From: Pedococcus sp031456495
GTDB lineage: Bacteria; Actinomycetota; Actinomycetes; Actinomycetales; Dermatophilaceae
NCBI RefSeq assembly: GCF_031456495.1
Contig: NZ_JAVDUW010000002.1
Span: 434,001 to 498,000 of the forward strand
Reading direction: 5' to 3'
Length of the DNA: 64,000 nt
In this document: positions 1-8,713 of the stretch, one piece after another
Layout: every line of letters starts with the position of its first letter
How positions within the stretch are numbered: the stretch's first letter is position 1
Notes under the pieces: generated by a model
Database searches by the model: none
What the model saw: the letters and a program-made list of their open reading frames with translations, nothing else
What the model was told of the DNA's origin: nothing
Position numbers and translations under genes: made by a program

Positions 1-1
1 C

Positions 2-226
2 ACGGGGGCATTCACCGGGCAGGCCGGGCCGCCCGCGTGGCGCGACGTGCAGTCGTGGGCCCTGGTGGCCGAGAACGACAGGGCGATCCCGCCCAGCGGC
101 CAGAGGTGGATGGCCGAGCGGGCCGGGGCGACCATCGGAACCATCGCCTCCTCGCACGCCGTCATGGTCTCCCAACCGGAGGCGGTGACGGCGACGATCC
201 TCGAGGCCGTGGCGGCCCTGGGCTGA
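2..226 (+). CDS. alpha/beta hydrolase, C-terminal part (cut by window edge)
   Basis: Only the last 74 residues are inside the window; the reading frame is open from base 2 to a TGA at 224-226. The segment has the late acid and histidine blocks of small alpha/beta hydrolases: an AENDRAIPP stretch (acid region) and SSHAVMVSQP with the probable catalytic His, followed by a short amphipathic C-terminal helix. The nucleophile motif must lie upstream of the window. This layout is common in actinobacterial PF12697-type esterases annotated only as alpha/beta hydrolases, so the substrate is unknown. It is convergent with the next gene, 13 bp apart. Confidence 0.75.
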   Translation, partial: TGAFTGQAGPPAWRDVQSWALVAENDRAIPPSGQRWMAERAGATIGTIASSHAVMVSQPEAVTATILEAVAALG

Positions 227-239
227 CCCGCCCTGCGCC

Positions 240-1019
240 TCAGTCGCCGGGTCGCCGCAGCGAGTCGCGGATGCCGTCGATGGCGTCACGGGCCATGGGG
301 AGCAACGGGTGGCGGATCCGGAAGTCGACGCGGTCGCCCGAGGTCACTCGGACGTGCGGTGCCCACCGCTCGACGGCCGTCGCGAGCTCCTCGCGCCGGC
401 GCAGTGCCGAGGGCCGGACGAAGCGGTGGGGCAGGAGCGCCGCCTGCTGCAGGTTGGCCTGCAGCGCCTCCGCGGTGTGCGGTGCCTGGCCCACGAACCG
501 CATGAGCTGCTCCCAGTCCTGCTGCACGTCCGGCGGCAGCGACGGAGGCGCCAGCCGGCGGGCGCCAAGGGCCGTCCCGGACCGGACCGAGCTGTCGGAG
601 TCGACCTTGGGTCCGTCGTGGACGGCGGTGAAGAGGACGAGCTCGCTGACGTCGGCCCAGGCGACGACGTTCGAGGAGGTCGAGCCGGCCTCGGGTCCGA
701 ACCACACGCCTCCGGGCCCCACGACCACGGCCGGCCGGCGGCTCCTCAGCAGGCGGTCCGCGCCCAGGATCCCGACGACGAGGGCCATGAAGCCGAAGGC
801 CAGGATTCCACCGAGCCCCTCGTCGACGAGCAGCGCGAACACGGCGACGAGCGCCACGCCGACGACGACCAGACCGGGGAGGGAGACGCGCGGGTTGAGG
901 AACGTGAGGGAAGACGGGTCCGACCTGGTCACCTCGACGGGCGCCGGGCCGCGGTCGCGCTGCGCCCACGGTCCGACGTACCAGGTCACGGTCGGATGTC
1001 TCCCGCTGTACATCGGCAT
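240..1019 (-). CDS. two-TM membrane protein with soluble C-terminal domain, hypothetical
   Basis: A 259-residue protein of unknown function. Residues about 45-90 form two adjacent hydrophobic helices with almost no loop, followed by a short basic stretch (LLRSRRP) and about 165 residues of soluble, probably cytosolic domain containing a beta-rich start (VVVGPGGVWFGPE). The arrangement resembles the many small actinobacterial proteins with a TM hairpin plus PH-like domain, but I do not recognise the family. An AAGGGGG Shine-Dalgarno sequence lies about six bases before the ATG, and a TACCCT -10 box sits at 1047-1052 (minus strand). Confidence 0.7.
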   Translation of the reverse strand: MPMYSGRHPTVTWYVGPWAQRDRGPAPVEVTRSDPSSLTFLNPRVSLPGLVVVGVALVAVFALLVDEGLGGILAFGFMALVVGILGADRLLRSRRPAVVVGPGGVWFGPEAGSTSSNVVAWADVSELVLFTAVHDGPKVDSDSSVRSGTALGARRLAPPSLPPDVQQDWEQLMRFVGQAPHTAEALQANLQQAALLPHRFVRPSALRRREELATAVERWAPHVRVTSGDRVDFRIRHPLLPMARDAIDGIRDSLRRPGD

Positions 1020-1132
1020 CGGAGCCCCCTTCGCACGACTGGGGACAGGGTAGGGATCCCGCGTGCCCGACGTGGCCGGTTCCGGCGATCCTGCGACGGG
1101 GACCCGTCAGGGGCCGCGCCGTGTGGGACGGC

Positions 1133-2545
1133 TCAGGTGGATGCGGTGACGACCTCGCCGAGGATGCGGCCGGCTTCGTCGAACCGGGCGGGGTCCTCGG
1201 CGGCGAAGTTGAGCCGGAGGTACGGGCCGGAGGGCTCCGCCGGGAACCACTCGGTGCCGGGGGCGACGACCAGCCCACGGGTCTCGCAGTCCCGCACGAC
1301 CTGCTGCACGTCGGTGCCGTCGGGCAGCCGCGCCCACAGGTTGAGGCCACCACGTGGGAGGTGGTCCACGTGCAGGGCGGGTGCATGTGTGGTGACCGCC
1401 TCGAGCAGGCTGTCCCTGCGCGCCCTGAGCTGGTGGCGCATCGATCGCAGGTGCGTGGCCCACGCCGGCTGCGTCACGACGTCGAGCGCGGCTGCCTGGA
1501 GGACCCCGCTGACGTACATGCTCTCCGCGGCCCTGTCGGCGAGGACGCGCTCGCGCGCGGGCCCCCGGGCGACCACCGCCGCGACCCGCAGGGCGGGGGA
1601 GACCGACTTGGTCAGCGACCGCAGGTAGATGACGTGCCCGTCGTCGTCGTGGCCGGCGACCGGCGCGGGGTCGGTATCGATGCCCAGGTCGTGCGCCCAG
1701 TCGTCCTCGACGAGGAACGCACCCCGGTGTCGGACGACCTCGAGCACGGCGAGGCCGGTGTCGCGCGACCACTGCGCACCGGTGGGGTTCGCGAACGTGG
1801 GCTGGGCGTAGAAGGCCCTGGCCCCGGTCGTCGCGAACGCGCGGTCCACCTCGTCGGGGTCGGGTCCGTCGGGACCCGAGGGCACGGGCACGAGCACCAC
1901 CCCGGCCTGCTCGGCCGCGAGGATGGCGCCCCAGTAGGTGGGGGACTCGACGACGAGGGGCTGCCCGGGTCCGACGACCGCCCGGAAGACGGAGCTGAGG
2001 GCGCTCTGGCTCCCCGCAACGACGAGGGCGTCGCGGGGAGAGGGCGGGGTGACGCCCGAGGGTGCGCTCGCGGCGACCTGGCCGGCGAACCACGCCTGCA
2101 GCTCCGGCAGCCCAGCGGTGGGTGAGCGGGTCAGGGCCGCTTCGGTGCGTGCGGCGCGTTGCAGGGCGGCGCGGACGAGCCGCTCGGGCAGCAGGTCGGG
2201 TGCCGGGTACCCCGAGTGCAGGCGGATGGCGTCGGGCGCCGACGCGCGCTGGGTCGAGGGGAGGCCGCTCGTGCGGATGCGCGGGGCGCCCAACGCGGCC
2301 GTCTGCCACCCGAGGTCGGCCGGACGCGGCGCGGTGGGGGCCGAGCGCACGAACGTGCCGACGCCCGGGCGGCTCTCGACCAGCCCCAGCGCGACCAGCC
2401 GGCGCACCGCCTTCTGGACGGTCACGGGACTCGCGCCGTACTCGGCCACCAGCGAGCGGTTGGACGGCAGCCGGGCACCGGGTGGTGCCGACGTGATCCA
2501 CGGGCGCAGAGCCGCCACGATCCGGCTTGCGCTATCGTCGTTCAT
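1133..2545 (-). CDS. MocR/PdxR-type GntR regulator with aminotransferase domain
   Basis: A 470-residue regulator. Residues about 5-68 are a GntR winged helix (GARLPSNRSLVAEYGASPVTVQKAV, cut here only for orientation by its core PSNRSLVAEY) and the rest is a fold-type I aminotransferase domain. The probable PLP lysine is in SLTKS near residue 313, and the FANPTG turn precedes it. MocR proteins sense PLP or an amine ligand and bind direct DNA repeats. The ATG at 2543-2545 is required to keep the whole winged helix. It is divergent from an EamA transporter and the two proposed start codons overlap, which suggests that it controls that exporter. Ligand unknown. Confidence 0.88.
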   Translation of the reverse strand: MNDDSASRIVAALRPWITSAPPGARLPSNRSLVAEYGASPVTVQKAVRRLVALGLVESRPGVGTFVRSAPTAPRPADLGWQTAALGAPRIRTSGLPSTQRASAPDAIRLHSGYPAPDLLPERLVRAALQRAARTEAALTRSPTAGLPELQAWFAGQVAASAPSGVTPPSPRDALVVAGSQSALSSVFRAVVGPGQPLVVESPTYWGAILAAEQAGVVLVPVPSGPDGPDPDEVDRAFATTGARAFYAQPTFANPTGAQWSRDTGLAVLEVVRHRGAFLVEDDWAHDLGIDTDPAPVAGHDDDGHVIYLRSLTKSVSPALRVAAVVARGPARERVLADRAAESMYVSGVLQAAALDVVTQPAWATHLRSMRHQLRARRDSLLEAVTTHAPALHVDHLPRGGLNLWARLPDGTDVQQVVRDCETRGLVVAPGTEWFPAEPSGPYLRLNFAAEDPARFDEAGRILGEVVTAST

Positions 2546-2570
2546 GACGAACCAGAGTAGCGCTATCGTC
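2529..2570. promoter_or_regulatory. divergent promoter/operator with 11-bp direct repeat
   Basis: The 11-mer gcgctatcgtc occurs at 2529-2539 and again at 2560-2570, 31 bp apart (about three helical turns). The overlapping start codons (CATG, 2543-2546) lie between the copies. TATCGT at 2533-2538 could be the -10 box of the plus gene and TACTCT (complement of 2554-2559) that of the minus gene. MocR family members are known to bind direct repeats, so this is a plausible autoregulatory operator. The operator role is inference. Confidence 0.5.
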
Positions 2571-3575
2571 CCGACGGCCCCGGTGCTATCCACTGCGGCG
2601 GATGCGCCGTCCTCGGCGGAACTGCCGTCCACGCCACAGCCGGCGGCGTCCGCGAGGTCCGGCTTGGGCTGGGGCCTGGCCGGGACCACGGCCTTCTCGT
2701 TCACGGTGCCGTTCACGCGGGTCGCCACCCACGACGGGCTGTCCGCGCTGTTCCTCGGCTCCGGTCGAGCCGTCGTGGCTGCCCTGCTGGCGACGGTCGC
2801 CCTCCTCGCCACCCGCCAGTCCCGGCCGTCCTGGCGCCAGGTCCGTCGCCTGGCGGTCGTCGGGGCCGGCGTCGTCCTCGGCTTCCCGCTGCTCACGTCG
2901 TACGCCCTGACCACCACGCCGGCCAGCCACGGCGCGGTCGTCATCGGCCTGCTGCCGGCCGCCACGGCCGCCATGGCCGTCCTGCGCGGCAAGGAGTCGG
3001 TGCCGTGGACGTTCTGGGCCTCCGCGGCGACGGGGGCGGTCGCCGTGGTCGTGTTCGCGGCGCTCCAGGGTGGTGGCCTCGGATCGCTGCACTGGGCGGA
3101 CCTGCTCCTGCTCGGCGCCGTCCTCGCTGCCGCCGTGGGGTATGCCGAGGGCGGCCTGCTCGCGCGGGAGCTGGGGGCGTGGCAGACGGTCTCGTGGGCG
3201 CTCGTGCTGTCGGCCCCGGTCATGGCCGCGCTCACCGTCGTGTCCGTCGTCGACCGGGCGCCGTCGGGGACGGCCGTCCAGTGGCTCGCCTTCTCCTACC
3301 TGTGCGTCGTCTCCATGTACCTGGGCTTCTTCGCCTGGTACCGCGGGCTGGCCATCGGGCCGATGGCACGGGTGAGCCAGGTCCAGCTCGTGCAACCGGT
3401 GCTGAGCATCCTGTGGGCGGCGCTCCTGCTCCGCGAGCGGGTGACGTGGCAGACCCTCCTGTGCGGTGCCGTCGTCGTCGCCAGCGCGCGGGTGGCCGTC
3501 CGCGCCCGGCTCGGGCGGGGCGCCGGCCGACGCGCCCGGCGCCGAGGGAACACACAGACTCCTGTGGTTGGCTGA
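2544..3575 (+). CDS. EamA/DMT-family transporter
   Basis: A 343-residue integral membrane protein with about ten hydrophobic helices arranged as two EamA repeats, typical of drug/metabolite exporters (RhaT/YdcZ type). An early charged pair and the late QLVQPVLSILWAALLLRE block are characteristic of the second repeat. Start choice is uncertain: ATG 2544 overlaps the divergent regulator start, while GTG 2583 would free the repeats between the genes and give a 330-residue protein. The first 40 residues are polar and not needed for the fold. The adjacent MocR regulator probably controls it. The Arg-rich tail after residue 320 is unremarkable. Substrate unknown. Confidence 0.85.
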   Translation: MTNQSSAIVPTAPVLSTAADAPSSAELPSTPQPAASARSGLGWGLAGTTAFSFTVPFTRVATHDGLSALFLGSGRAVVAALLATVALLATRQSRPSWRQVRRLAVVGAGVVLGFPLLTSYALTTTPASHGAVVIGLLPAATAAMAVLRGKESVPWTFWASAATGAVAVVVFAALQGGGLGSLHWADLLLLGAVLAAAVGYAEGGLLARELGAWQTVSWALVLSAPVMAALTVVSVVDRAPSGTAVQWLAFSYLCVVSMYLGFFAWYRGLAIGPMARVSQVQLVQPVLSILWAALLLRERVTWQTLLCGAVVVASARVAVRARLGRGAGRRARRRGNTQTPVVG

Positions 3576-3629
3576 CCCGCGAACTCCCTCCTGCCCCCGG
3601 CCGGCAGACCCGACCAGGCCGTCCCGCCC

Positions 3630-4469
3630 GTGAAGAAGCGTTACCCCCTGCTGCTCTCTGCCGTCCTCGTCGGTGGCGTCTGGGTCAGCCCGGCAGCGGC
3701 GCAGGAGATCGCCGACAACGCCGTCGTCCGCACCGCCCCGGGTGCCGTCGTCGCCCACGTGCTCTCGGCGGACTCCCTCGGTGCCGGGCGCATCGTCGAG
3801 GTCTTCGGCGACCTCACGAAGGCCCGCCACGTCGCCGTCCTCGTCCCGGGTGTCTCGTGGACGGGCCCGCTCATCGCCGACGAGACCGCGGCCACCCGCA
3901 GGCACCCGGCGGTCCAGGCGCGGGCGCTGCTGACGCGGATGCGGGAGGACGACCCGGCGCACGAGTCCGCCGTGGTGGTGTGGCTCGACTACGACCCGCC
4001 GCAGGACCTCGGCGTGGCCGCGGCCCGATCGGACCGCGCCATCGCGGGCGCCCCGCGCCTGGCCAGGTTCGTCGCCACCCTGCCCCGCACGGCGAACGTC
4101 ACGCTGGTGTGCCACAGCTACGGCTCGGTCGTGTGCGGCCACGCCGCCCCGCACCTGCGCGTCAGCGACATAGTCGCGATCGGCTCGCCGGGGATGGACG
4201 TCGAGCGCCGCGCCGACCTCGGCACCACCGCGCGGGTCTGGGCCGGGCGCGCGGAGGGCGACCCCATCGGCCTGGTGCCGTACACCCGCTACGGCGACCT
4301 CGGCCACGGGGCGGACCCCACCGCTCCGGCGTTCGGGGCCCTGCCCCTGCCGGTGGACGGCGCGTACGGCCACAACGACTACCTGGCGCCCGGCACGGCC
4401 TCGCTCGCTGCGATGGCGCGGATCGCGGTCGGCCAGCCCGGTGCGGTGACGGGCGCTGCTGCCTCCTGA
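3630..4469 (+). CDS. secreted alpha/beta hydrolase (DUF1023-like)
   Basis: A 279-residue protein starting at a GTG with a Sec signal peptide (KKRYPLLLSAVLVGG, then PAAAQE, likely cleavage after AAA). The mature part is an alpha/beta hydrolase: the nucleophile elbow CHSYGS places the catalytic serine near residue 163, and a GYxHNDY-like YGHNDY near residue 255 offers the histidine. The WLDYDPP segment and overall length fit the DUF1023 group common in actinobacteria. Two cysteines flank the nucleophile and might form a disulphide outside the cell. Substrate unknown. It stands alone, with no evident operon. Confidence 0.75.
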   Translation: MKKRYPLLLSAVLVGGVWVSPAAAQEIADNAVVRTAPGAVVAHVLSADSLGAGRIVEVFGDLTKARHVAVLVPGVSWTGPLIADETAATRRHPAVQARALLTRMREDDPAHESAVVVWLDYDPPQDLGVAAARSDRAIAGAPRLARFVATLPRTANVTLVCHSYGSVVCGHAAPHLRVSDIVAIGSPGMDVERRADLGTTARVWAGRAEGDPIGLVPYTRYGDLGHGADPTAPAFGALPLPVDGAYGHNDYLAPGTASLAAMARIAVGQPGAVTGAAAS

Positions 4470-4604
4470 GCCCGGGCGGCCGGCCGTCGTGGTGCGCGGA
4501 ACGAACACGAACCGGCACAGACCCTGACAAGCGTCCTCATCCAAATGGGGGAGGGTGGCCCGATCCGCCCACAGCCGAGGGGTGCCGGCCCCACACTGCG
4601 TCTC

Positions 4605-4781
4605 GTGATCAAGAGCGTGACCATGGGGGTGCTGATCCTCCTGTCGGCGTCGGCCGTCGTGGTCGGGGTCTACAACTACGAGCTGACCAAGGCGTTCTGC
4701 TCGACGTTCCGCCAGGACCCGCGTCCCATCTCGGCGGTCCCGCCCCGCTTCCTGCCCACGGGCACCCAGCTCTGCCAGTGA
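4605..4781 (+). CDS. small single-TM secreted or membrane protein
   Basis: A 58-residue protein with one hydrophobic helix (TMGVLILLSASAVVVGVY) and a short outside tail carrying two cysteines, one of them near the C terminus (TQLCQ). I chose GTG 4605 because it places the helix at the N terminus like a signal anchor; an in-frame ATG at 4545 would add 20 polar residues. Neither start has a clear Shine-Dalgarno sequence. It ends 6 bp before the convergent CNNM-family gene. No recognised family; it could be a spurious ORF. Confidence 0.45.
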   Translation: MIKSVTMGVLILLSASAVVVGVYNYELTKAFCSTFRQDPRPISAVPPRFLPTGTQLCQ

Positions 4782-4787
4782 CCCGGC

Positions 4788-6071
4788 TCAGGCCTGGTCT
4801 GCCGCGGGACGTCGCAGGCGGACCTGGGTGACGGCGTGGTGCGCGACGCGGGTCACCTCGATCGTCCAGTCGCCGACGGCGACGAGGTCACCTGGCCGCT
4901 CCGGCACGCGGCCGAGCTCCTTGAGCACCAGGCCAGCCACCGTGGCGTAGTCGGTCGAGGGGGCAAGGGCGAGCTCGACCCCCACGTCGGTGAGGTCGTG
5001 GACCGGGAAGGTCCCGGGCAGCGTGACCGAGCCGTCGTCGTGCCGGTGGGCCGCGAGCACGTCGCGATCCGTCTCGTCCCAGATCTCGCCGACGAGCTCC
5101 TCGAGCAGGTCCTCCAGGGTGACGATGCCGTCGACCGAGCCGTGCTCGTCGACGACGATCGCCATCTGCTGCCTCTCCTCCTTGAACCGGCGCAGGGCCT
5201 CGGACACCCGGACGGTGTCCGGGAGCATGAGCGCCGGCTGGACCCGCGACCCGACGGGCTCGTCGTCACCGTGGACGACGGCGCCCCAGTGGACGATTCC
5301 CAGGACGCGGTCGAGGTGGTTGCCGCGGGTGATGGGCACGCGGGAGTGGCCGGCCCGCGCCATCTGCTCGCGTGCCTCGGCCACCGGGGTGTCGGCAGGC
5401 AGCGCCAGGACCGCCCCGCGGGGCACCAGCACCTGGCGCAGGATCCGCTCGTGCAGCTCGAGGGCGCCGCTGATGATCTCGCGCTGGCCGTGGTCGAGCT
5501 CGGGGTTGCTCGTCACGAGGTCGCGCAGCTCGGCCGCCGAGAGCTCCTCACCCTCGGCGTCGGGGCGCCCGCCGAGCAGCCGGACCACGACGTTGGTCGA
5601 GGCGCTGAGCAGGGCGACGGCGGGGCGTGCCGCGGTCGACAGCAGGTCGAGCGGGCGGGCCACCGTCGAGGCCCACGGGAGGGCCCACTGCATCGCGAGA
5701 CGCTTCGGGGCCAGCTCGCCGAGGACCAGGGTGAGGAACGACAGCACCAGCGTCACGACGGCCACGGACAGCGCCTCGGCGGCCGAGCCGAGGAACTGCA
5801 GGTGCGGCACGAGCGGCTCGGCCAGCGACACCGCCGCCGTCGCGGACGCGAGGAAGCCGGCCAGGGTGATGCCGATCTGGATGGTCGCGAGGAACCGGTT
5901 GGGGTCCCGGGCCAGGCGGACGAGCCGCTGTGAGCGGGCGGAGCCGTCACGCTCCAGCTGGCGCAGCTGGCCCTCGCGGAGCGAGACCAGTGCCATCTCG
6001 CTGCCGGCGAAGACCGCGTTGAGGAGGACGAGCACGGCGACGAGGGCGATGTCGAGCCAATAGCCGGACAT
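4788..6071 (-). CDS. CNNM/CorC-family (hemolysin-like) membrane protein
   Basis: A 427-residue protein with the domain order of the HlyC/CorC/CNNM family: an N-terminal DUF21 domain of three to four membrane helices (about residues 1-190, beginning LDIALVAVLVLLNAVFAGSE), two CBS domains (about 205-330, including IVVDEHGSVDGIVTLEDLLEELVGE, identified by its core DEHGSVDGIV), and a C-terminal CorC_HlyC domain (about 345-420). Family members bind ATP/Mg at the CBS pair and act in Mg2+ or Co2+ export. The name hemolysin is historical. A second CBS/MgtE-type protein lies at 53.9-55.1 kb. Confidence 0.92.
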   Translation of the reverse strand: MSGYWLDIALVAVLVLLNAVFAGSEMALVSLREGQLRQLERDGSARSQRLVRLARDPNRFLATIQIGITLAGFLASATAAVSLAEPLVPHLQFLGSAAEALSVAVVTLVLSFLTLVLGELAPKRLAMQWALPWASTVARPLDLLSTAARPAVALLSASTNVVVRLLGGRPDAEGEELSAAELRDLVTSNPELDHGQREIISGALELHERILRQVLVPRGAVLALPADTPVAEAREQMARAGHSRVPITRGNHLDRVLGIVHWGAVVHGDDEPVGSRVQPALMLPDTVRVSEALRRFKEERQQMAIVVDEHGSVDGIVTLEDLLEELVGEIWDETDRDVLAAHRHDDGSVTLPGTFPVHDLTDVGVELALAPSTDYATVAGLVLKELGRVPERPGDLVAVGDWTIEVTRVAHHAVTQVRLRRPAADQA

Positions 6072-6226
6072 GGCTGGGTGGGATCACCGGTCCTGGTAGG
6101 GGAGAGGGCCTGAGTCGCGTCCAACGACCCGACGGGCGGGCGAGTTCCGGCCGGTCGGGGCAGCCGGGCCCTTCGTCCCTGTGCCCCGGCTCCCGCGCTC
6201 GGGAGGGTGAGGTGGAGGAGGCCGCC

Positions 6227-7198
6227 ATGAGCACAGGGAGCCCGCCCACCGTCCGCACGCCCGCCACCGCACCCGAGGTGGCGCCCCGCGCCCAGGAGCC
6301 GGTGGTCCAGGCGTCCGGGCTCGGCAAGCGGTACGGGTCGTTCTGGGCCCTGCGCGACCTCGACCTGCGGATCGAGCCGGGTGAGGTCTTCGGGTACCTC
6401 GGCCCCAACGGCGCGGGCAAGACCACGACCCTGCGGCTGCTGATGGGGCTGCTGCGCCCCACCACGGGTTCCGCGCTCGTGTGCGGGCACGACGCCTGGG
6501 CCGACTCGGTGGCCGTGCGCCGCCGGGTCGGCTACCTGTCAGGCGAGGGCGGCATCTACCCCAGGCTCACGGGGGAGCAGCACCTGGAGTTCCTCGGCTC
6601 CCTGCGGGGACTGCGCCACCACGGACGCGCCCGCGAGCTCGCCGAGCGCTTCGACCTCGACCTCTCGCGCCGCGGCGGGGAGCTGTCCCGCGGCAACCGA
6701 CAGAAGCTCGCCCTCGTCCTGGCGATGATGGCGCCGGTCGACCTCCTCGTCCTCGACGAGCCGACCAACGGCCTGGACCCGATGGCGCAGCAGGAGTTCA
6801 AGCGGTGCGTGCGTGAGCAGGCGCAGGCGGGTGGCGCCGTGCTGCTGAGCTCGCACGTGCTCGCGGAGGTGCAGCGGGTGGCCGACCGGGTCGCCGTGCT
6901 GCGGCAGGGCCGGCTGGTCGCGGTGGAGGGTCTCGAGGCGCTCCGGGCCCGCTCGCTCCACCACATCCGGGCCACGCTGGCGACCCCGGTCGACCCGGCG
7001 GAGTTCGCGGCGGTCGAGGGGGTGCGTGACCTGTCCGTGCAGGGCCACGACCTCGTCTGCAAGGCGCCAGAGGCGTCGCTGGACGGCGTGGTCAAGGCCC
7101 TGAGCCGGCACCGGCTGCGCGACCTGACCTGCACCGAGGCCGAGCTCGAGGAGGCCTTCCTCGGCTACTACACCGGGGGTGGTGACGATGCTGGCTGA
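6227..7198 (+). CDS. ABC exporter, ATP-binding subunit
   Basis: A 323-residue ABC-2-type ATPase. Walker A is GPNGAGKT (near residue 63), the signature is LSRGNRQK instead of the canonical LSGGQ, Walker B/D-loop is LLVLDEPTNGLDP, and the H-loop is SSHVL. A C-terminal regulatory tail of about 90 residues is typical of the exporter subclass (DrrA/CcmA type). I chose ATG 6227, which has GGAGGAGG five bases upstream, over an earlier GTG at 6212. Its stop overlaps the permease start, so the two are translationally coupled. Substrate unknown; a lipid, drug or peptide is possible. Confidence 0.93.
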   Translation: MSTGSPPTVRTPATAPEVAPRAQEPVVQASGLGKRYGSFWALRDLDLRIEPGEVFGYLGPNGAGKTTTLRLLMGLLRPTTGSALVCGHDAWADSVAVRRRVGYLSGEGGIYPRLTGEQHLEFLGSLRGLRHHGRARELAERFDLDLSRRGGELSRGNRQKLALVLAMMAPVDLLVLDEPTNGLDPMAQQEFKRCVREQAQAGGAVLLSSHVLAEVQRVADRVAVLRQGRLVAVEGLEALRARSLHHIRATLATPVDPAEFAAVEGVRDLSVQGHDLVCKAPEASLDGVVKALSRHRLRDLTCTEAELEEAFLGYYTGGGDDAG

Positions 7199-7988
7199 CG
7201 TCTGGCGCAAGACCCTCTTCGACCAGCGGCGGGCGCTCGTGGGCTGGGTCGGCTCGATCGTGCTCGTCGTGCTGCTGTATGCCGCGATCTGGCCGAGCCT
7301 GCGCGACCAGCCGTCGATGAGCGACTTCCTGGACCAGATGCCCGAGGCGTTCCGCTCGCTGTTCGCCACGGCCGGCGCCGACATGTCGACCCCGACGGGC
7401 TACATCCAGATCGAGCTCATGTCCTTCATGGCTCCCGCGCTGCTCATCATCTACGCCGTCGGCCAGGGCTCCTCGGCCGTCGCCGGCGAGGAGGACCGGC
7501 ACAGCATCGACCTGCTGCTGGGCGCACCGGTGAGCCGGACTCGGGTCCTGCTCGACAAGGCCCTGGCCCTGGTCATCGGCACCGTCCTGCTCGTCGTGGT
7601 GACGGGGGTGGCCCTGGTGCTGGAGGGTGCGGCGTTCGACCTGCACCTGCCGGTCTCGGGGGTCGTCGCTGCGATGGCCCACCTCGCGGCCCTCGCGCTG
7701 GTCTTCGGCGGCGTCGCGCTCGCGGTCGGTGCGGGCACGGGCCACGCAGGTCTCGCGCGGGGCACGGCGGCGGGCCTGGTCGTCGTGGCGTACCTCGTGA
7801 ACGGGCTGGGGTCGATGGTCGACTGGCTGGAGCCACTCCAGCGGTACTCGCCCTTCTACCAGTACGCGGCGCACGACCCGCTGCGCACCGGTATCTCCTA
7901 CCCCGCGCTCGGCGTGGCCCTGGCGACCTTCGTGCTCCTGGTCGCGGTGGCCGTCTGGGGATTCCGCCGGCGAGACGTCCGCGGGTAG
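7188..7988 (+). CDS. ABC-2 type exporter permease
   Basis: A 266-residue membrane protein with about six helices: one near the N terminus (WVGSIVLVVLLYAAIW), a long external loop, then five helices, the last ending in FRRRDVRG. The second helix carries the GEEDRHSIDLLLGAPVSR segment typical of ABC-2 permeases (core EEDRHSIDLLL). It starts at ATG 7188 inside the ATPase gene, 11 bases before that gene's end, and is its obligate partner. The two helices after residue 150 are Ala/Val-rich, as in NodJ/YhfE-like permeases. Confidence 0.88.
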   Translation: MLADVWRKTLFDQRRALVGWVGSIVLVVLLYAAIWPSLRDQPSMSDFLDQMPEAFRSLFATAGADMSTPTGYIQIELMSFMAPALLIIYAVGQGSSAVAGEEDRHSIDLLLGAPVSRTRVLLDKALALVIGTVLLVVVTGVALVLEGAAFDLHLPVSGVVAAMAHLAALALVFGGVALAVGAGTGHAGLARGTAAGLVVVAYLVNGLGSMVDWLEPLQRYSPFYQYAAHDPLRTGISYPALGVALATFVLLVAVAVWGFRRRDVRG

Positions 7989-7992
7989 GCGG

Positions 7993-8703
7993 TCAGAGCT
8001 GGGTGCCGACCAGGGCGCCGATGCCGTAGGTGACGACCATGGCCAGCACGCCACCACCGACGTTGCGCAGCACGGCCGGCTGCACCCTGGCACCGCCGAG
8101 GCGCGCACTGGCCCAGCCGGTCACCGCCAGGGCGATGGCCACGGCGACAGCCGTGACCCACACCCGCGCCGACACCGGCACGACGAGGATCGCGACCAGG
8201 GGCAGCAGGGCGCCGATGGTGAACGCCAGCATCGAGGCCCAGGCGGCGTGCCACGGGTTGGTCAGGTCGTTCGGGTCGATGCCCAGCTCGGCCTCGGCGT
8301 GCGCCCCGAGGGCGTCGTGGTCGGTGAGCTGCACGGCGACCTCGCGGGCGAGCTCGGGGCTGAGCCCCTTGGCCCGGTAGATCTCGGTGAGCTCGGCGAG
8401 CTCCTCCTCCGGCATCTCGCGCAGCTCGCGCTCCTCTTTGGCGAGGAGGGCCTTCTCGGTGTCGCGCTGGGTGCTCACCGAGACGTACTCGCCGGCCGCC
8501 ATGCTCATCGCACCGGCGGCCAGGCCGGCGACGCCCGCGGTGAGGATCGCGCCGCGGGCGGTGGTCGCGGCGGCCACGCCGATGACGATGCCCGCGGTCG
8601 ACACGATGCCGTCGTTGGCACCGAGCACGCCCGCACGCAGCCAGTTGAGCCGCTGCCCGATGCCCTGCGAGTGGGCCTCGCCGGTGTGGGGGATCCTGCT
8701 CAC
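7993..8703 (-). CDS. VIT1/CCC1-family metal transporter
   Basis: A 236-residue protein of the vacuolar iron/manganese transporter family. The diagnostic N-terminal block RAGVLGANDGIVSTAGIV precedes helix 1; helix 2 holds AGAMSMAAGEYVSVS, whose acidic residue lies in the transport path. A charged cytosolic segment rich in Glu (KEERELREMPEEELAEL, about residues 80-130) corresponds to the metal-binding domain, then three more helices follow. Bacterial members move Fe2+ or Mn2+ out of the cytosol. I chose the GTG at 8703, which has GAGGAG six bases upstream, over GTG 8721. It follows the dehydratase gene closely, probably in the same transcript. Confidence 0.92.
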   Translation of the reverse strand: MSRIPHTGEAHSQGIGQRLNWLRAGVLGANDGIVSTAGIVIGVAAATTARGAILTAGVAGLAAGAMSMAAGEYVSVSTQRDTEKALLAKEERELREMPEEELAELTEIYRAKGLSPELAREVAVQLTDHDALGAHAEAELGIDPNDLTNPWHAAWASMLAFTIGALLPLVAILVVPVSARVWVTAVAVAIALAVTGWASARLGGARVQPAVLRNVGGGVLAMVVTYGIGALVGTQL

Positions 8704-8713
8704 CTCGGTCTCC

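Noticed and set aside
37..1053. 338-codon plus frame at the left edge
   Set aside because: Antisense to the membrane protein at 240-1019 and Arg/Ser-rich.
1133..3235. extended MocR frame of 700 codons
   Set aside because: The part beyond 2545 overlaps EamA antisense; the winged helix begins immediately after ATG 2545.
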